Part shown: in pieces, positions 55,882 to 64,000 of the stretch
Layout: each line of letters begins with the position of its first letter
Numbering within the stretch: position 1 is the stretch's first letter
Assembly: GCA_046349875.1 (NCBI GenBank)
Contig: JAXMBN010000028.1
Span: forward strand, 1-64,000
Reading direction: 5' to 3'
Length of the DNA: 64,000 nt
DNA from: JAXMBN01 sp046349875
GTDB lineage: Bacteria > Planctomycetota > Planctomycetia > Pirellulales > Pirellulaceae
Made by a program: the position numbers and the translations under genes
The notes under the pieces: model-generated
Database searches by the model: none
What the model was told of the DNA's origin: nothing
The model's input: only the letters and a program-made list of their open reading frames with translations

Positions 55882-57102
55882 TCATTTTGGGGAAAGGACT
55901 GTTGCCGCATACGCGGAGTGCCATTGGTCGACCGCGGGAGCGTCGAGCGGACCATCTGCCGCGATATACCGATAATGGGATACTCGCGAGGCACCTGGTT
56001 CGCGAATGAACTCGCCAAGGACCGGTGGTGAAAAAACATAGTAGGGCTTGTCGGGATGGAGCCGTACCGGTTCGGGACCGCGGAAGTTTTCTGGGTGACT
56101 CATCGCGATCACATGACATACCGCATCGCCCAATTTCCCTTCGATCGCTACCCAATTCGGACGCGTGTGATTTCCTTCGACGCGATTCTTGAGTTCATTG
56201 GTGGTCAACCGAGCTCCTTCTTTTCCAAGCCATTCCTCGCGACCTCGAAAAGCCATTCCGCCATAGTGGTATTGATGCACGGTAAGAGGTTGATCGGCAA
56301 TGCACGTCTCGAGGCTTTCAATATCGACGATATGGCGTTGAGCAACATTCCAAACGCGGAAAGTGAGTACGTCTCGAAGGACCGGAATCTTTTTGCCATC
56401 TTGAAGTGCCGAATGGATCAATGACACCGTGGCTTGACCCACGATCGGACCCTGATGCGTAGCGATCAACTTCTCATGTTCCACATGGCCCGTCCTTTCC
56501 TTTTGGTTCCAAAAATCGACCTTCTTACCTTGGAAGGACGTGTTCACCCAAGCACGAAAGATTCCATGTTGGTGCGCATGGTCGGCTGGAAATTCGGCCG
56601 TAACGATTTGTCCCGCCGGAGTTTTCAGAGGATGAATGTGGCCACTATGGGCAAAGACGGCATCGATGTTCGACGGTGGCATCACCGTTTCGAGAGGATA
56701 CTCCATCACGACATTCGTTCCGATCGTGATCGAAAGTCGATGAGGTTCTTGCAATTCGCGTACTTGGACAGAAGGCCAAGTATCGCGATTGCGAGGGTCG
56801 GGTTCGAGTCGCAAACGCCGCGGGTGATTGCCGGGAGGAATGATCATGGCTACCTGCCGATGTTCGCGATCGATCCATTGAACAGGTAGGTTTTCAAGAT
56901 TGGCTACGCACCATTCCGCTTGCGTCGATGCCGCTCCTGGAAGATTCAAAAGCATGGGACCCGGCGCGAGTTGCTTCACATCGATCTCAATCGCTTGATC
57001 TTGCCAGGCCACAAGTGGACGACTGCATTGCAGCCAGCTCGCTAAGGCAACGCATAGAACCCATCCACTTCGGACGATCGGGGAATGCAACGCACTCAGC
57101 AT
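55882..57102 (-). CDS. Secreted DUF6807 (PmoA-like) protein
   Basis: 406 residues. Signal peptide near residues 10-32 (GWVLCVALASWLQCSRPLVAW). The mature protein has HIHPLKTPAGQIVTAEFPADHAHQHGIF, YHYGGMAFRGREEW and AMSHPENFRGPEPVRLHPDKPYYVFSPP, matching the DUF6807 family, called PmoA-like in annotations though it has nothing to do with methane monooxygenase chemistry. Planctomycete copies are often near sugar or nucleoside genes. It starts 2 bp after the CNT transporter gene, so they share a transcript. Role unknown. Confidence 0.82.
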   Translation of the reverse strand: MLSALHSPIVRSGWVLCVALASWLQCSRPLVAWQDQAIEIDVKQLAPGPMLLNLPGAASTQAEWCVANLENLPVQWIDREHRQVAMIIPPGNHPRRLRLEPDPRNRDTWPSVQVRELQEPHRLSITIGTNVVMEYPLETVMPPSNIDAVFAHSGHIHPLKTPAGQIVTAEFPADHAHQHGIFRAWVNTSFQGKKVDFWNQKERTGHVEHEKLIATHQGPIVGQATVSLIHSALQDGKKIPVLRDVLTFRVWNVAQRHIVDIESLETCIADQPLTVHQYHYGGMAFRGREEWLGKEGARLTTNELKNRVEGNHTRPNWVAIEGKLGDAVCHVIAMSHPENFRGPEPVRLHPDKPYYVFSPPVLGEFIREPGASRVSHYRYIAADGPLDAPAVDQWHSAYAATVLSPK

Positions 57103-57104
57103 GA

Positions 57105-58616
57105 TTAGGTTCCTAACAATACACCTGCGATGGCTGCATTCAAAAGGGTCGCGGTATATCCGACAAACAGCGCTTTGAGACCCAATCGAGCCAAATCATT
57201 CCGGCGACCTGGGGCGAGCGCACCAATGCCTCCCAGTTGAATTCCAACCGAGGAAAAATTCGCAAAACCTGTCAACGCAAAGGCTGCCAATTGATAGGAA
57301 CGATCCGACATCGATCCCGCGATGGCTTTCATGCCTTTCAGTTGAATATATGCAAAGTGCTCGTTGATCACGAGTTTTGTTCCGAGCAAACTGCCGACTT
57401 TGTCTTGATCCGCCGATTCCACACCCATCAAGAACGCAATAGGCGAGAACAGTTTGCCGAATATCCATTGCAATGAAATTTTGTCAGGCATGGCCCATCC
57501 AAAAGTTCGCGTGATCCATTGCGTCTGAATGACGGAGAGCAAACCATCGATCAGTGCAGTAAAAGCGATGAACACGATGAGCATGGCCGCCACATTGAGA
57601 GCGAGACGGAGACCATCGCTGGTTCCCGAGGCAGCTGCGTCGACAGCATTTACGTAAGGTGATTTCTCGGTATTCATCTTGATGCTGCCCGAGGTTTCGG
57701 GAACGGAAACTTCCGGCATAAAGAGCTTGGCAAGATACAGACTGCAAGGGCAGGCCATAACGCAAGTCGTCAACACGGCCACTGGATCGGCTCCGTAGCT
57801 GATGTAAACCGCCATCATTCCACCCGAGATATGCGCCATGCCACTCGTCATCAACGCGAACAGCTCGGAGTTCGTCATGCGAGGCACATAGGGTTTGACG
57901 ATCAATGGTGCTTCGGTTTGACCCATAAAGACGTTGGCGGACACACTCAACGTTTCAGCGCCACTGGTCCCCATCACGTAGATCATCACTTTGGACATGC
58001 CCCGAACGCAAATTTGGAGAATGCCAAAGTGATATAGAACTGTAAAGAATGCCGATACGAACAAGATGGTGGGAAGGACGATGAACGCAAAGGGAAACGC
58101 AAAGTTATCGCCGAAGACCGTTGCCATGTCGCTTGGTTTGGCCAAGTTGCCAAATACAAACTTGCCACCTTCGTTGGCATAGCCAATAAACGTATCCACG
58201 ATTCCTGCAAACCACTTGATGCCATCATGCACCGACCATTCAACTGTCCTCGATTCTTGCGTGACAGGATCGATGGTATTGTAGGAGAATCGGCCATGGA
58301 TCACGAGCAACGCTAAGCACAGTTGAAGGGCGACGCCTCCCAAGATGGTCTTCTTGTTGACCGCCCGAAGATTGGAGGAAAACATCGCCACCAATCCGAA
58401 GAAAAAGAGGATCCCAACAGCCGCTTGGCCCCGCACTCCAATGATGGATTGCATTGCATAGGCGAGGAGTGCCAAGGTAAAGATTGATGCACCAATCGCA
58501 ATACGCCATGAAAGAGGCGTTCCAGGAATCGGCGGTAGCGGATTGTGAACCACCGAATCAATAGGTGGGGCCGGAGATGGATTTTCAGATGGCGAAGGGG
58601 ATGTATTCGGTCCCAT
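57105..58616 (-). CDS. Concentrative nucleoside transporter (NupC/CNT)
   Basis: 503 residues, about 10 membrane helices after a Pro-rich cytoplasmic N-terminus (PNTSPSPSENPSPAPPIDS). CNT signatures: GETLSV-like SGAETLSVSANVFMGQTEAPLIVKPY, SGMAHISGGMMAVYISYG and a C-terminal FALTGFANFSSVGIQLGGIGALAPGRR. It imports nucleosides driven by Na+ or H+. Coupled at 2 bp with the DUF6807 gene. Divergent from the Gfo/Idh/MocA gene across a 216-bp gap. Confidence 0.93.
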   Translation of the reverse strand: MGPNTSPSPSENPSPAPPIDSVVHNPLPPIPGTPLSWRIAIGASIFTLALLAYAMQSIIGVRGQAAVGILFFFGLVAMFSSNLRAVNKKTILGGVALQLCLALLVIHGRFSYNTIDPVTQESRTVEWSVHDGIKWFAGIVDTFIGYANEGGKFVFGNLAKPSDMATVFGDNFAFPFAFIVLPTILFVSAFFTVLYHFGILQICVRGMSKVMIYVMGTSGAETLSVSANVFMGQTEAPLIVKPYVPRMTNSELFALMTSGMAHISGGMMAVYISYGADPVAVLTTCVMACPCSLYLAKLFMPEVSVPETSGSIKMNTEKSPYVNAVDAAASGTSDGLRLALNVAAMLIVFIAFTALIDGLLSVIQTQWITRTFGWAMPDKISLQWIFGKLFSPIAFLMGVESADQDKVGSLLGTKLVINEHFAYIQLKGMKAIAGSMSDRSYQLAAFALTGFANFSSVGIQLGGIGALAPGRRNDLARLGLKALFVGYTATLLNAAIAGVLLGT

Positions 58617-58707
58617 CGATGAGACTCCTCAAGCCAATTTGGATCGGTGATGATCACAAGAAAAGGGGACGAATAGGCCGAGCCCGCCAGTTTTGGATTC
58701 AGCGAGT

Positions 58708-58737
58708 TTGTGATGGCAGCTCAGTTTTGTCTATACT
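58708..58737 (+). promoter_or_regulatory. Possible promoter of the Gfo/Idh/MocA gene
   Basis: TTGTGA (58708-58713), 18-bp spacer, TATACT (58732-58737), about 95 bp before the start codon. The -10 matches 5 of 6 consensus bases. Confidence 0.4.
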
Positions 58738-58832
58738 GAATCGACCTCAGAGTATGACCGACTTTTCTCTGAAGGCAATCGAGCCCTTCGCAAATCGGCC
58801 TCTCCCTTTTCATTTCCACGAGGAATCCCACC

Positions 58833-60284
58833 ATGTCGTTGATGACGCGTCGCCAATTTGTTACTTCAACCACTGTCGCTGGAGTTGCAGGTGCTGCCCT
58901 TATGGCTCGACCTGCCCGCGGTATCCCACTGGCCAACGACGAGATTCGTTTGGGATTCATCGGGTGTGGTGGTCGGGCGGGCGAGCATGTCGATGCCTTT
59001 TCGAAGCTCGACGGAGTTGCCTTCTCTGCATTCTGCGATCCCGATGAATCGCGGATTGCATCCAAGAAGAAGGAATATGCCAAGGCCAAAGGTTACGCCG
59101 ATCTTCGAGCCTTGATCGACGACAAGAACATCGATGCGGTCGTTGTTGCGACGTGCAACCATTGGCACTGTTTGGCTGCGATTTGGGCAATGCAGGCAGG
59201 CAAGGATGTTTACGTAGAAAAGCCACTATCGCATAGCCAGTGGGAAGGCCAACAAACAGTAGCGGCAGCTCGCAAGTATCAACGCATCTGCCAGGTCGGT
59301 ACTCAGCAACGTTCCGATCCGATGCAAGCTCAGATCAAACAGTTCCTGCACGAAGAAAAGGCCCTCGGCGAGATTCTTTCCGCTCGCGTGAATCGATATG
59401 GAGTTCGGAAGACGATCGGTAAGCGCGATACCCCGCTGCCCATCGACAAATCCGTCGACTACAACCTCTGGTTGGGCCCCGCTCAAGAAAAGCCGATCTA
59501 TCGAGAGAATTTTCATTACGATTGGCACTGGGATTGGAATACAGGATCTGGCGAGATGGGGAACTGGGGCGTCCACGTTCTCGATGATTTGCGCAACAAT
59601 GTGTTCCTCGATAAAGTCACGCTGCCTAAGCGCATCATGGGAGGTGGCGGACGCATGGTTTGGAATGATGCAGGGGAAACCCCCAATGTTCATTTCGTCT
59701 ATTTTGATACGGGTTCCATCCCTGTCGTGATTGGACTTACGAATTTGCCTGATGGTCCGGACAGCAATAAATCTCCGAAGGCTCCGGGGCCAGGAAGTGG
59801 ATATATCGCTTACTGTGAAGGAGGAAGGCTTGAGGGGCAGCGAGGCAAAGCGGTTGCGTTCGATAAGGATGGCAAAATTGTCAAGTCGTTCAACGGCAAC
59901 AGCGGAGGCCGATTGCATCAGCAAAACTTTTTGGATGCGGTGCGAAAACGCGATTCAAGCATGTTGAATACCGAAGTATTGGTAGGACACCATTCGACCG
60001 GTTGGTGCAACTTGGCAAACGTCGCCTATCAGTCGGCTTCAACCTTTGACCGCAGCAAGTTGGATCAGGTTCAGACGGAAGACTGGAAGGCGCTGGTGCA
60101 AGAAATGGAGAAGCACCTCGGGTCTTTCAACATCAAGCTAGATGGAGAAGGGATGAAACTTGGGCCGATGCTGACCTTTGATCCAGAGAAAGAACGCTTT
60201 GTTGGCGATAACGCAACGGTGGCCAATGGATTCTTGAAGCGAGTCTATCGCGATCCATTCGTCGTTCCCAACATCACGGGTTGA
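58833..60284 (+). CDS. Tat-exported Gfo/Idh/MocA family oxidoreductase
   Basis: 483 residues. A Tat signal opens the protein (MTRRQFVTSTTVAGVAGAALMARPARG). The Rossmann domain has LGFIGCGGRAGEHVDAF, and the catalytic region has YVEKPLSHSQWEG (EKP Lys) and ICQVGTQQRSDPMQ; the C-terminal domain shows the conserved NWGVHVLDDLRN. Cleaved to the exterior, it is one of the many planctomycete copies in this superfamily that act on sugars or inositol derivatives with bound NAD(P). Substrate unknown. Divergent from the nucleoside transporter operon. Confidence 0.94.
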   Translation: MSLMTRRQFVTSTTVAGVAGAALMARPARGIPLANDEIRLGFIGCGGRAGEHVDAFSKLDGVAFSAFCDPDESRIASKKKEYAKAKGYADLRALIDDKNIDAVVVATCNHWHCLAAIWAMQAGKDVYVEKPLSHSQWEGQQTVAAARKYQRICQVGTQQRSDPMQAQIKQFLHEEKALGEILSARVNRYGVRKTIGKRDTPLPIDKSVDYNLWLGPAQEKPIYRENFHYDWHWDWNTGSGEMGNWGVHVLDDLRNNVFLDKVTLPKRIMGGGGRMVWNDAGETPNVHFVYFDTGSIPVVIGLTNLPDGPDSNKSPKAPGPGSGYIAYCEGGRLEGQRGKAVAFDKDGKIVKSFNGNSGGRLHQQNFLDAVRKRDSSMLNTEVLVGHHSTGWCNLANVAYQSASTFDRSKLDQVQTEDWKALVQEMEKHLGSFNIKLDGEGMKLGPMLTFDPEKERFVGDNATVANGFLKRVYRDPFVVPNITG

Positions 60285-60347
60285 TGTAGAAAGCTCGCGA
60301 AGCAAGGACAGAATATTCCATTCTAGCGACAGCTTCTGGATCTTATG

Positions 60348-60372
60348 CGAGTGGATGGTCGTGGTCCACTCG
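60348..60372 (+). terminator. Possible terminator after the oxidoreductase gene
   Basis: cgagtgga (60348-60355) pairs with tccactcg (60365-60372), 64 bp past the stop; no U-tract follows. It lies in the convergent gap before the TadE-like gene. Confidence 0.3.
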
Positions 60373-60429
60373 CTGATGCATCAACAGAGATTCGTAAATG
60401 TGTTGAATGGGAAACCGGCTCGGTGCAGG

Positions 60430-60912
60430 TTAGGTGTCTTGAGGTTCCGAGTCGTTGTTACCCATGTTGTCGATGACGTCATCGGTACTTAGATAAGCTT
60501 TGTTCTCGTGATCGAGTGTGATCGTCGACCGAATCGTGGCGTTCCGCAAGAAGGTCGGTGGGATCCAGCTATTGTCGTTGAAGCGGCAGCTGATATCGAC
60601 CGTCACGGTTTCAGTGGATGTCGTAAAGGTCGTCGGCGTGATCGTGATTGTGGAATTGCGGATTCCGGCTGCATTCAGAAACACTTGCGCTTGCGCACGG
60701 ATTTGTGTGGCGGTCTTGCCCGGTATGATGGCGACTCGCGCGGCTTCATAGGCTGCTTGATCTACCGAATGTCGCGCGAAAACAAAACGCGTGAATTCAA
60801 AACCGGCCATGACCGTCATGAAGAAGATGCCAGCGCAAATAGCAAACTCGACCGTTAGAGCTCCCCGGCGATGATTGCGACGACGTTTTGTTGAGCCTTT
60901 GAAGTTCTTCAT
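60430..60912 (-). CDS. TadE-like pilus assembly protein
   Basis: 160 residues from the ATG at 60912; ATG 60927, which overlaps the previous stop, adds 5. RRGALTVEFAICAGIFFMTVMAGFEFTRFVFARHS is the TadE pseudopilin-like N-terminal helix with the hydrophobic stretch and conserved Glu, followed by a Thr-rich outer domain (TTFTTSTETVTVDISCRF). TadE proteins are minor pilins of the Tad/Flp system. The C-terminal 20 residues are acidic (DDVIDNMGNNDSEPQD). Third gene of the Tad-like cluster, overlapping the VWA gene. Confidence 0.85.
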   Translation of the reverse strand: MKNFKGSTKRRRNHRRGALTVEFAICAGIFFMTVMAGFEFTRFVFARHSVDQAAYEAARVAIIPGKTATQIRAQAQVFLNAAGIRNSTITITPTTFTTSTETVTVDISCRFNDNSWIPPTFLRNATIRSTITLDHENKAYLSTDDVIDNMGNNDSEPQDT

Positions 60913-60923
60913 GGTGCATCTCA

Positions 60924-62105
60924 TCATTCTGCCAGCATCGCCGGTAGGGTTTCAGCGATTTGACGAAAGGTTGAATTCAGCGCGCTCTCGTTGGGGGCAT
61001 AATAGAAATTGCCACCACCGGCGCTGGCGATGTTTTGCATCAGCGTTTGATCGGCCTGAGCACTGAAGGCAATGGTGTGAACGCGAATGTTGCTTTGCAA
61101 TGCGAGCGTAGCCAAGTCAACGGGATCATCCCCTTGGGTCAGTACACCGTCGGTTACCAAAATCATCGTCTTGCAAGCGGTTGTTCGCGTCGTGGCGGTA
61201 TCGGTAAGGATTGTGATCCCTTCTCGCATGCCGGCCGCAATATTTGTATTCCCGATCAACGGCTTCGTTCCATAGGCGGAGATCTTGTCTCGGATGAGCG
61301 TGTAATTATTCGTGAGTTTTTGATCGACCGAGGCCACCACGGATTCATAGACACCGAAGGTGAAGTTGCTTGAATAGGATGCCATGCCAACATGAATGTC
61401 GAACGGATTTGCTTCGACGATGTCCAAGAAGATGTCCATCGAATTGGTGAGTGCAGCCCAGCGACTCAACGTGGCATGTGGTGGTTCAAAGTAGTTCTGG
61501 ATGGATGAGCCACCACTGAGAGTTCCTGGATAGCTCCAGGGTGTATTGGTGAGGTCCCAAGCCATGGAGCCTGATCGATCTAAGACTACGCATACATCCA
61601 AATCGACGCGCGATGCGATGGCTCGAAGGTGTGGGGAGAAGTTGCGAGGTTGAAACATGGCTGGAAACGCAGCCATCGTCGCGCCACCCGAAGGAAGATT
61701 GTCGAGACTTGAATCCACCCGGACCGCATTCAACAGATTCCCGCGCGGACCTGCGGTGAAGGTCAAGGCATTGTTGTTGCCACGATCGCAAACGCCGAAG
61801 GTGAGATCGCTTGAAGTCAAATTGAAGGGCCGACCGGCTACTTTATGCATGGCAGCGATTTGAATCGCCTTGGACTGTGCCTGGGTCGACGATTGGGTCT
61901 TACCCAAGGTGACCGAGGCCGCCTTAGCTGCGGCGTCGGTTGCGAGGCGTTGTTCAGTCCGTACCAATTCCATGTAGGCCAAATTGATGCAGTAACCGCA
62001 GACCACAGTGACGGCTGCCAGCAAGAAAACAGCCAAGGCGATAAAGACACCACGTCGTTGGGCCGTGTGCCGTCGGTTTCTGCGTTTGGAAATGGAAATG
62101 CTCAT
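60924..62105 (-). CDS. TadG-like VWA-domain protein
   Basis: 393 residues. A TadG/TadE-like N-terminal helix (RRGVFIALAVFLLAAVTVVCGYCINLAYMELVRTEQRLATDAAAKAASVTLG) leads into a von Willebrand A domain (~170-390) with an intact MIDAS motif DRSGSM, Thr in GNTNIAAGM and Asp in LVTDGVLTQGDD. TadG proteins work with TadE/F in Flp-type pilus assembly or envelope adhesion. The pilin itself (Flp), TadA and TadB are not in the window. It overlaps the following TadE gene by 4 bp and follows the other TadE gene by 35 bp. Confidence 0.87.
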   Translation of the reverse strand: MSISISKRRNRRHTAQRRGVFIALAVFLLAAVTVVCGYCINLAYMELVRTEQRLATDAAAKAASVTLGKTQSSTQAQSKAIQIAAMHKVAGRPFNLTSSDLTFGVCDRGNNNALTFTAGPRGNLLNAVRVDSSLDNLPSGGATMAAFPAMFQPRNFSPHLRAIASRVDLDVCVVLDRSGSMAWDLTNTPWSYPGTLSGGSSIQNYFEPPHATLSRWAALTNSMDIFLDIVEANPFDIHVGMASYSSNFTFGVYESVVASVDQKLTNNYTLIRDKISAYGTKPLIGNTNIAAGMREGITILTDTATTRTTACKTMILVTDGVLTQGDDPVDLATLALQSNIRVHTIAFSAQADQTLMQNIASAGGGNFYYAPNESALNSTFRQIAETLPAMLAE

Positions 62106-62140
62106 GATGTTGTGCCTCGGCTGGTATTCAACGATCCGAT

Positions 62141-62572
62141 TTATTCGCGCAGCATGACTGCTTGAACCGACAAATTCCCTTGGTCACTGATGACAAACCG
62201 CGTCGGTGAATTGCTCGCCCAGGGTGCGGTCACGGAAATCGTGATCGCTTCTCCCGTTGCAATCGAAAGGATATTCGCAGGTGTTACGGTTACCGATCCG
62301 CCTCTTACGTTGCGTTGTTGGAGGATCGTGTTGCATCGATCGATGACTTGAGCATTGGTAGTATTGCGACGCGCCCCCAATCGTGCACCTTCATAGGCGG
62401 CAATGACGAGACTCTGACGCAGAAAGATGCGTTGGCAAATCTCGATCGTTCCAAAGACCAGCACGAGCAAGACGGGCAACACGAATGCCAGTTCAACAGC
62501 GGCAACTCCTTTTCGAGTTCGCCGCCGGTTTCGGCGGGCAATCGTTTGGAAATGAATCGATTGGGCGTTCAT
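62141..62572 (-). CDS. TadE-like protein, first of the cluster
   Basis: 143 residues from ATG 62572 (MNAQSIHFQTIARRNRRR); the longer frame to 62764 covers the next gene's end and is rejected. The signature helix is KGVAAVELAFVLPVLLVLVFGTIEICQRIFLRQSLVIAAYEGARLGARR, typical TadE, with the processing-type Glu five residues in. The outer part is short and Thr/Val-rich. It is separated from the DUF4114 gene by 76 bp and the VWA gene by 35 bp. Confidence 0.87.
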   Translation of the reverse strand: MNAQSIHFQTIARRNRRRTRKGVAAVELAFVLPVLLVLVFGTIEICQRIFLRQSLVIAAYEGARLGARRNTTNAQVIDRCNTILQQRNVRGGSVTVTPANILSIATGEAITISVTAPWASNSPTRFVISDQGNLSVQAVMLRE

Positions 62573-62648
62573 GGATAAGGGCCAGCAAACAAGGGATTGA
62601 GGCCACAAGGACCTCTGGAATCCCTCAATACTAGGATGCGAATTGAGG

Positions 62649-63422
62649 CTAGTTCGGCAAATTGGCAAATTCATCACTGAGATTTTGTGCATTGACCGCG
62701 CCGATATCGACCACAAACAAAGCGTCGTTGTAGTCCAAATCCCCACCACCGACGATGTCTTCAAATCCGATCAAGACATAGGGCGTATCAGGCAACAGGA
62801 AAGCCACGACGTGTTGCAGCTTGTCCGAGTTCTTCTTGGTGTCGTTCCAAAGCCAAGTCGTTCCACCGTTGACCCCATTCGAGATGCAGAAGAAATCGAG
62901 TTGCCAACCATTTCCACCGACCCCGATATCGATGAAGTCACCAACTTGAAGCGGTTCCCATGTGGATCGGCTGCTACCAATGGAAGCGTCTGGAAAGATC
63001 AAATAGGGAGTGCCCGGTGTCGACGATCCGGCGGGAGTGTACGAGAATCCAAGCGAGTTATGGTAGCCTGCCCCTTCGGCCAAGAAATAGACGCGAATGG
63101 GTTTGTCGGAAGCCGTTCGCAGAAAGAGCTTCGAGGCGTTTAGCTTGAACCCGCTGGCACCATTGAAAACAACCCCTTCGCTCAACTTGTCATTGATGAT
63201 CTGTTGGAAGGTTGGAAGGTAGGTTGTGTGAAAGGATAATGCTCGCGCGTCGGACCGATTTCCAATGACGTTGCCGTAAATCGGAAGGCTGAATGGCCGA
63301 GCAGGCGATTGAACAATCGTTGCAGGATAGGTTGGCTGCTTCTTCTTTTGAGCCATGCAAGGCATCGAAACCGTCGCAACCAAACCAAATACCAAAAGGA
63401 CGACGACAGGGTTCCGATGCAT
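62649..63422 (-). CDS. Secreted DUF4114-domain protein
   Basis: 257 residues. Signal peptide MHRNPVVVLLVFGLVATVSMPCMAQ. The C-terminal ~100 residues hold the DUF4114 signature (LIGFEDIVGGGDLDYNDALFVVDIG), an acidic beta-sandwich, probably calcium-binding, found on extracellular proteins. The N-terminal half has SLPIYGNVIGNRSDARALSF. It heads the Tad-like cluster on the same strand; a shared role in surface structures is inference. Confidence 0.85.
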   Translation of the reverse strand: MHRNPVVVLLVFGLVATVSMPCMAQKKKQPTYPATIVQSPARPFSLPIYGNVIGNRSDARALSFHTTYLPTFQQIINDKLSEGVVFNGASGFKLNASKLFLRTASDKPIRVYFLAEGAGYHNSLGFSYTPAGSSTPGTPYLIFPDASIGSSRSTWEPLQVGDFIDIGVGGNGWQLDFFCISNGVNGGTTWLWNDTKKNSDKLQHVVAFLLPDTPYVLIGFEDIVGGGDLDYNDALFVVDIGAVNAQNLSDEFANLPN

Positions 63423-63542
63423 TTTTTTGACTCCGGCTCAGTGAAAAAATACGCATCCTGCGCCTGATTCATTCCTCTCCATCTGAACCCTAGCTTTTTT
63501 TCCGCCCCCCTGCCGTCCATTTCCCAAAAATCTCTCCAACCT

Positions 63543-63568
63543 CAATAGGTGCCAGCCACCTATCGTTG
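63543..63568. repeat. REP-like palindrome
   Basis: aggtg-ccagc-cacct core with outer caat/atcgttg arms; one mismatch breaks the outer stem. Same family as the sequences flanking the transposase at 46.6 and 48.0 kb. Confidence 0.75.
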
Positions 63569-63680
63569 ACCCCAAGCTTTTTGGGATTGGTTTTTCTTAT
63601 GATGCTGACTTGGCGATAAAAAAGACGCAGCCAACACTCTTTTCCAAAATTCGACTGTTTCCAGCAAATTCAGCCATATT

Positions 63681-63709
63681 CAACAATAGGTGCCAGCCAC
63701 CTATTGTTG
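63681..63709. repeat. REP-like perfect palindrome
   Basis: A perfect 12-bp inverted repeat (caacaataggtg / cacctattgttg) around the loop ccagc. It lies in the same orientation as the copy at 63543, 112 bp away. Confidence 0.85.
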
Positions 63710-63760
63710 GCGCCGCGGGTGGTTTGGTTATGCCCTAGCTTGTGAAATTAGCTGTGCTGA

Positions 63761-64000
63761 TTAAGAGTGCCAGGAGAGTTGGGAGGTGCCGCGGCGAAGA
63801 GAGAAGCAATAAATGGACTGGGAAGGGCTCTCGGCCCAGAAGGTCCCGTCCTCGAGCAAGCTTGCTTTGGAGACTTCTCTGAGTCGGACGCTGTGATTGC
63901 CATTCTCGGAAGAATAGACAGCGTCCCGAATTCCATGGGGTACTCGGATCGTGAAGTTCGGGCAATCCAAGGGGCCTTCCAAGGTGATGCCCGATGCTGC
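63761..64000 (-). CDS. C-terminal part of an unidentified protein
   Basis: The frame is open to the window edge and ends at TAA (63763-63761). About 79 residues show a protein-like pattern (LEGPLDCPNFTIRVPHGIRDAVYSS, SVRLREVSKASLLEDGTFW). No family recognised; the N-terminus lies outside. Function unknown. Confidence 0.5.
   Translation of the reverse strand, partial: AASGITLEGPLDCPNFTIRVPHGIRDAVYSSENGNHSVRLREVSKASLLEDGTFWAESPSQSIYCFSLRRGTSQLSWHS

Larger units (their letters stand above)
63423..63760. other. Gene-free stretch carrying two REP-like palindromes
   Basis: 338 bp between the DUF4114 gene and the last partial gene, both minus strand. Apart from the two palindromes listed separately I see no reading frame or RNA gene. 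A-T-rich runs near 63480-63500 and 63600-63650 may contain promoter elements for the DUF4114 gene. Confidence 0.4.

Overview
The window looks like a chromosomal segment of a planctomycete, most likely a Pirellulales-type organism (inferred). The signs are a PVC-type heme-binding C-terminal domain, a TPR protein carrying two RNA polymerase alpha C-terminal domains, an ECF sigma factor / Ser-Thr kinase / SHD1-domain protein series, a DUF6807 (PmoA-like) protein beside a nucleoside transporter, a Tat-exported Gfo/Idh/MocA oxidoreductase, and many secreted enzymes. Genes lie on both strands in short operons. No prophage, CRISPR array or rRNA operon was seen.

Layout. 1-8.9 kb: the tail of a heme protein, a FixJ-like regulator, then a signalling operon (membrane thioredoxin-fold protein, five-PAS histidine kinase, REC-HDOD regulator, second REC protein). 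9-17.3 kb: biosynthesis and translation (purH, trpC, tRNA-Thr, TPR/alpha-CTD protein, tgt, a PurS-PurS-PurL fusion). 17.3-28 kb: a methyltransferase, RidA, rsgA, an MFS carrier, DUF456, rlmN, and secreted hydrolase, mutarotase and terpene-cyclase-fold proteins. 28-29.9 kb: leuA with a complete ribosome-stalling attenuator (promoter, 16-codon leucine-rich leader peptide, mutually exclusive hairpins). 29.9-35.4 kb: a broken coiled-coil protein gene and the rpmE-prfA-prmC-glyS series; glyS is also broken by small indels. 35.5-44.2 kb: a membrane Ser/Thr kinase, isoaspartyl peptidase, RluA-family synthase, TPR protein, uppP, tyrA and an acyl-CoA dehydrogenase-like protein. 44.3-51 kb: an S9 peptidase, a 1.5-kb REP-associated transposase element bounded by 21-bp inverted repeats, and ppdK. 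51-60.3 kb: the sigma/kinase/SHD1 operon, DUF6807 + CNT transporter, and a divergent oxidoreductase. 60.4-64 kb: a Tad-like cluster (TadE, VWA protein, TadE, DUF4114 protein), two more REP palindromes and the end of one more gene.

Two themes stand out. First, the leuA leader gives a mechanistic regulatory prediction that can be read base by base. Second, single-base frameshifts occur in several otherwise well conserved genes. They cluster at 30.2-32 kb and often lie at short homopolymers. Because they hit glyS, local consensus errors are more likely than true gene decay, and the raw reads should be checked before those genes are called pseudogenes.
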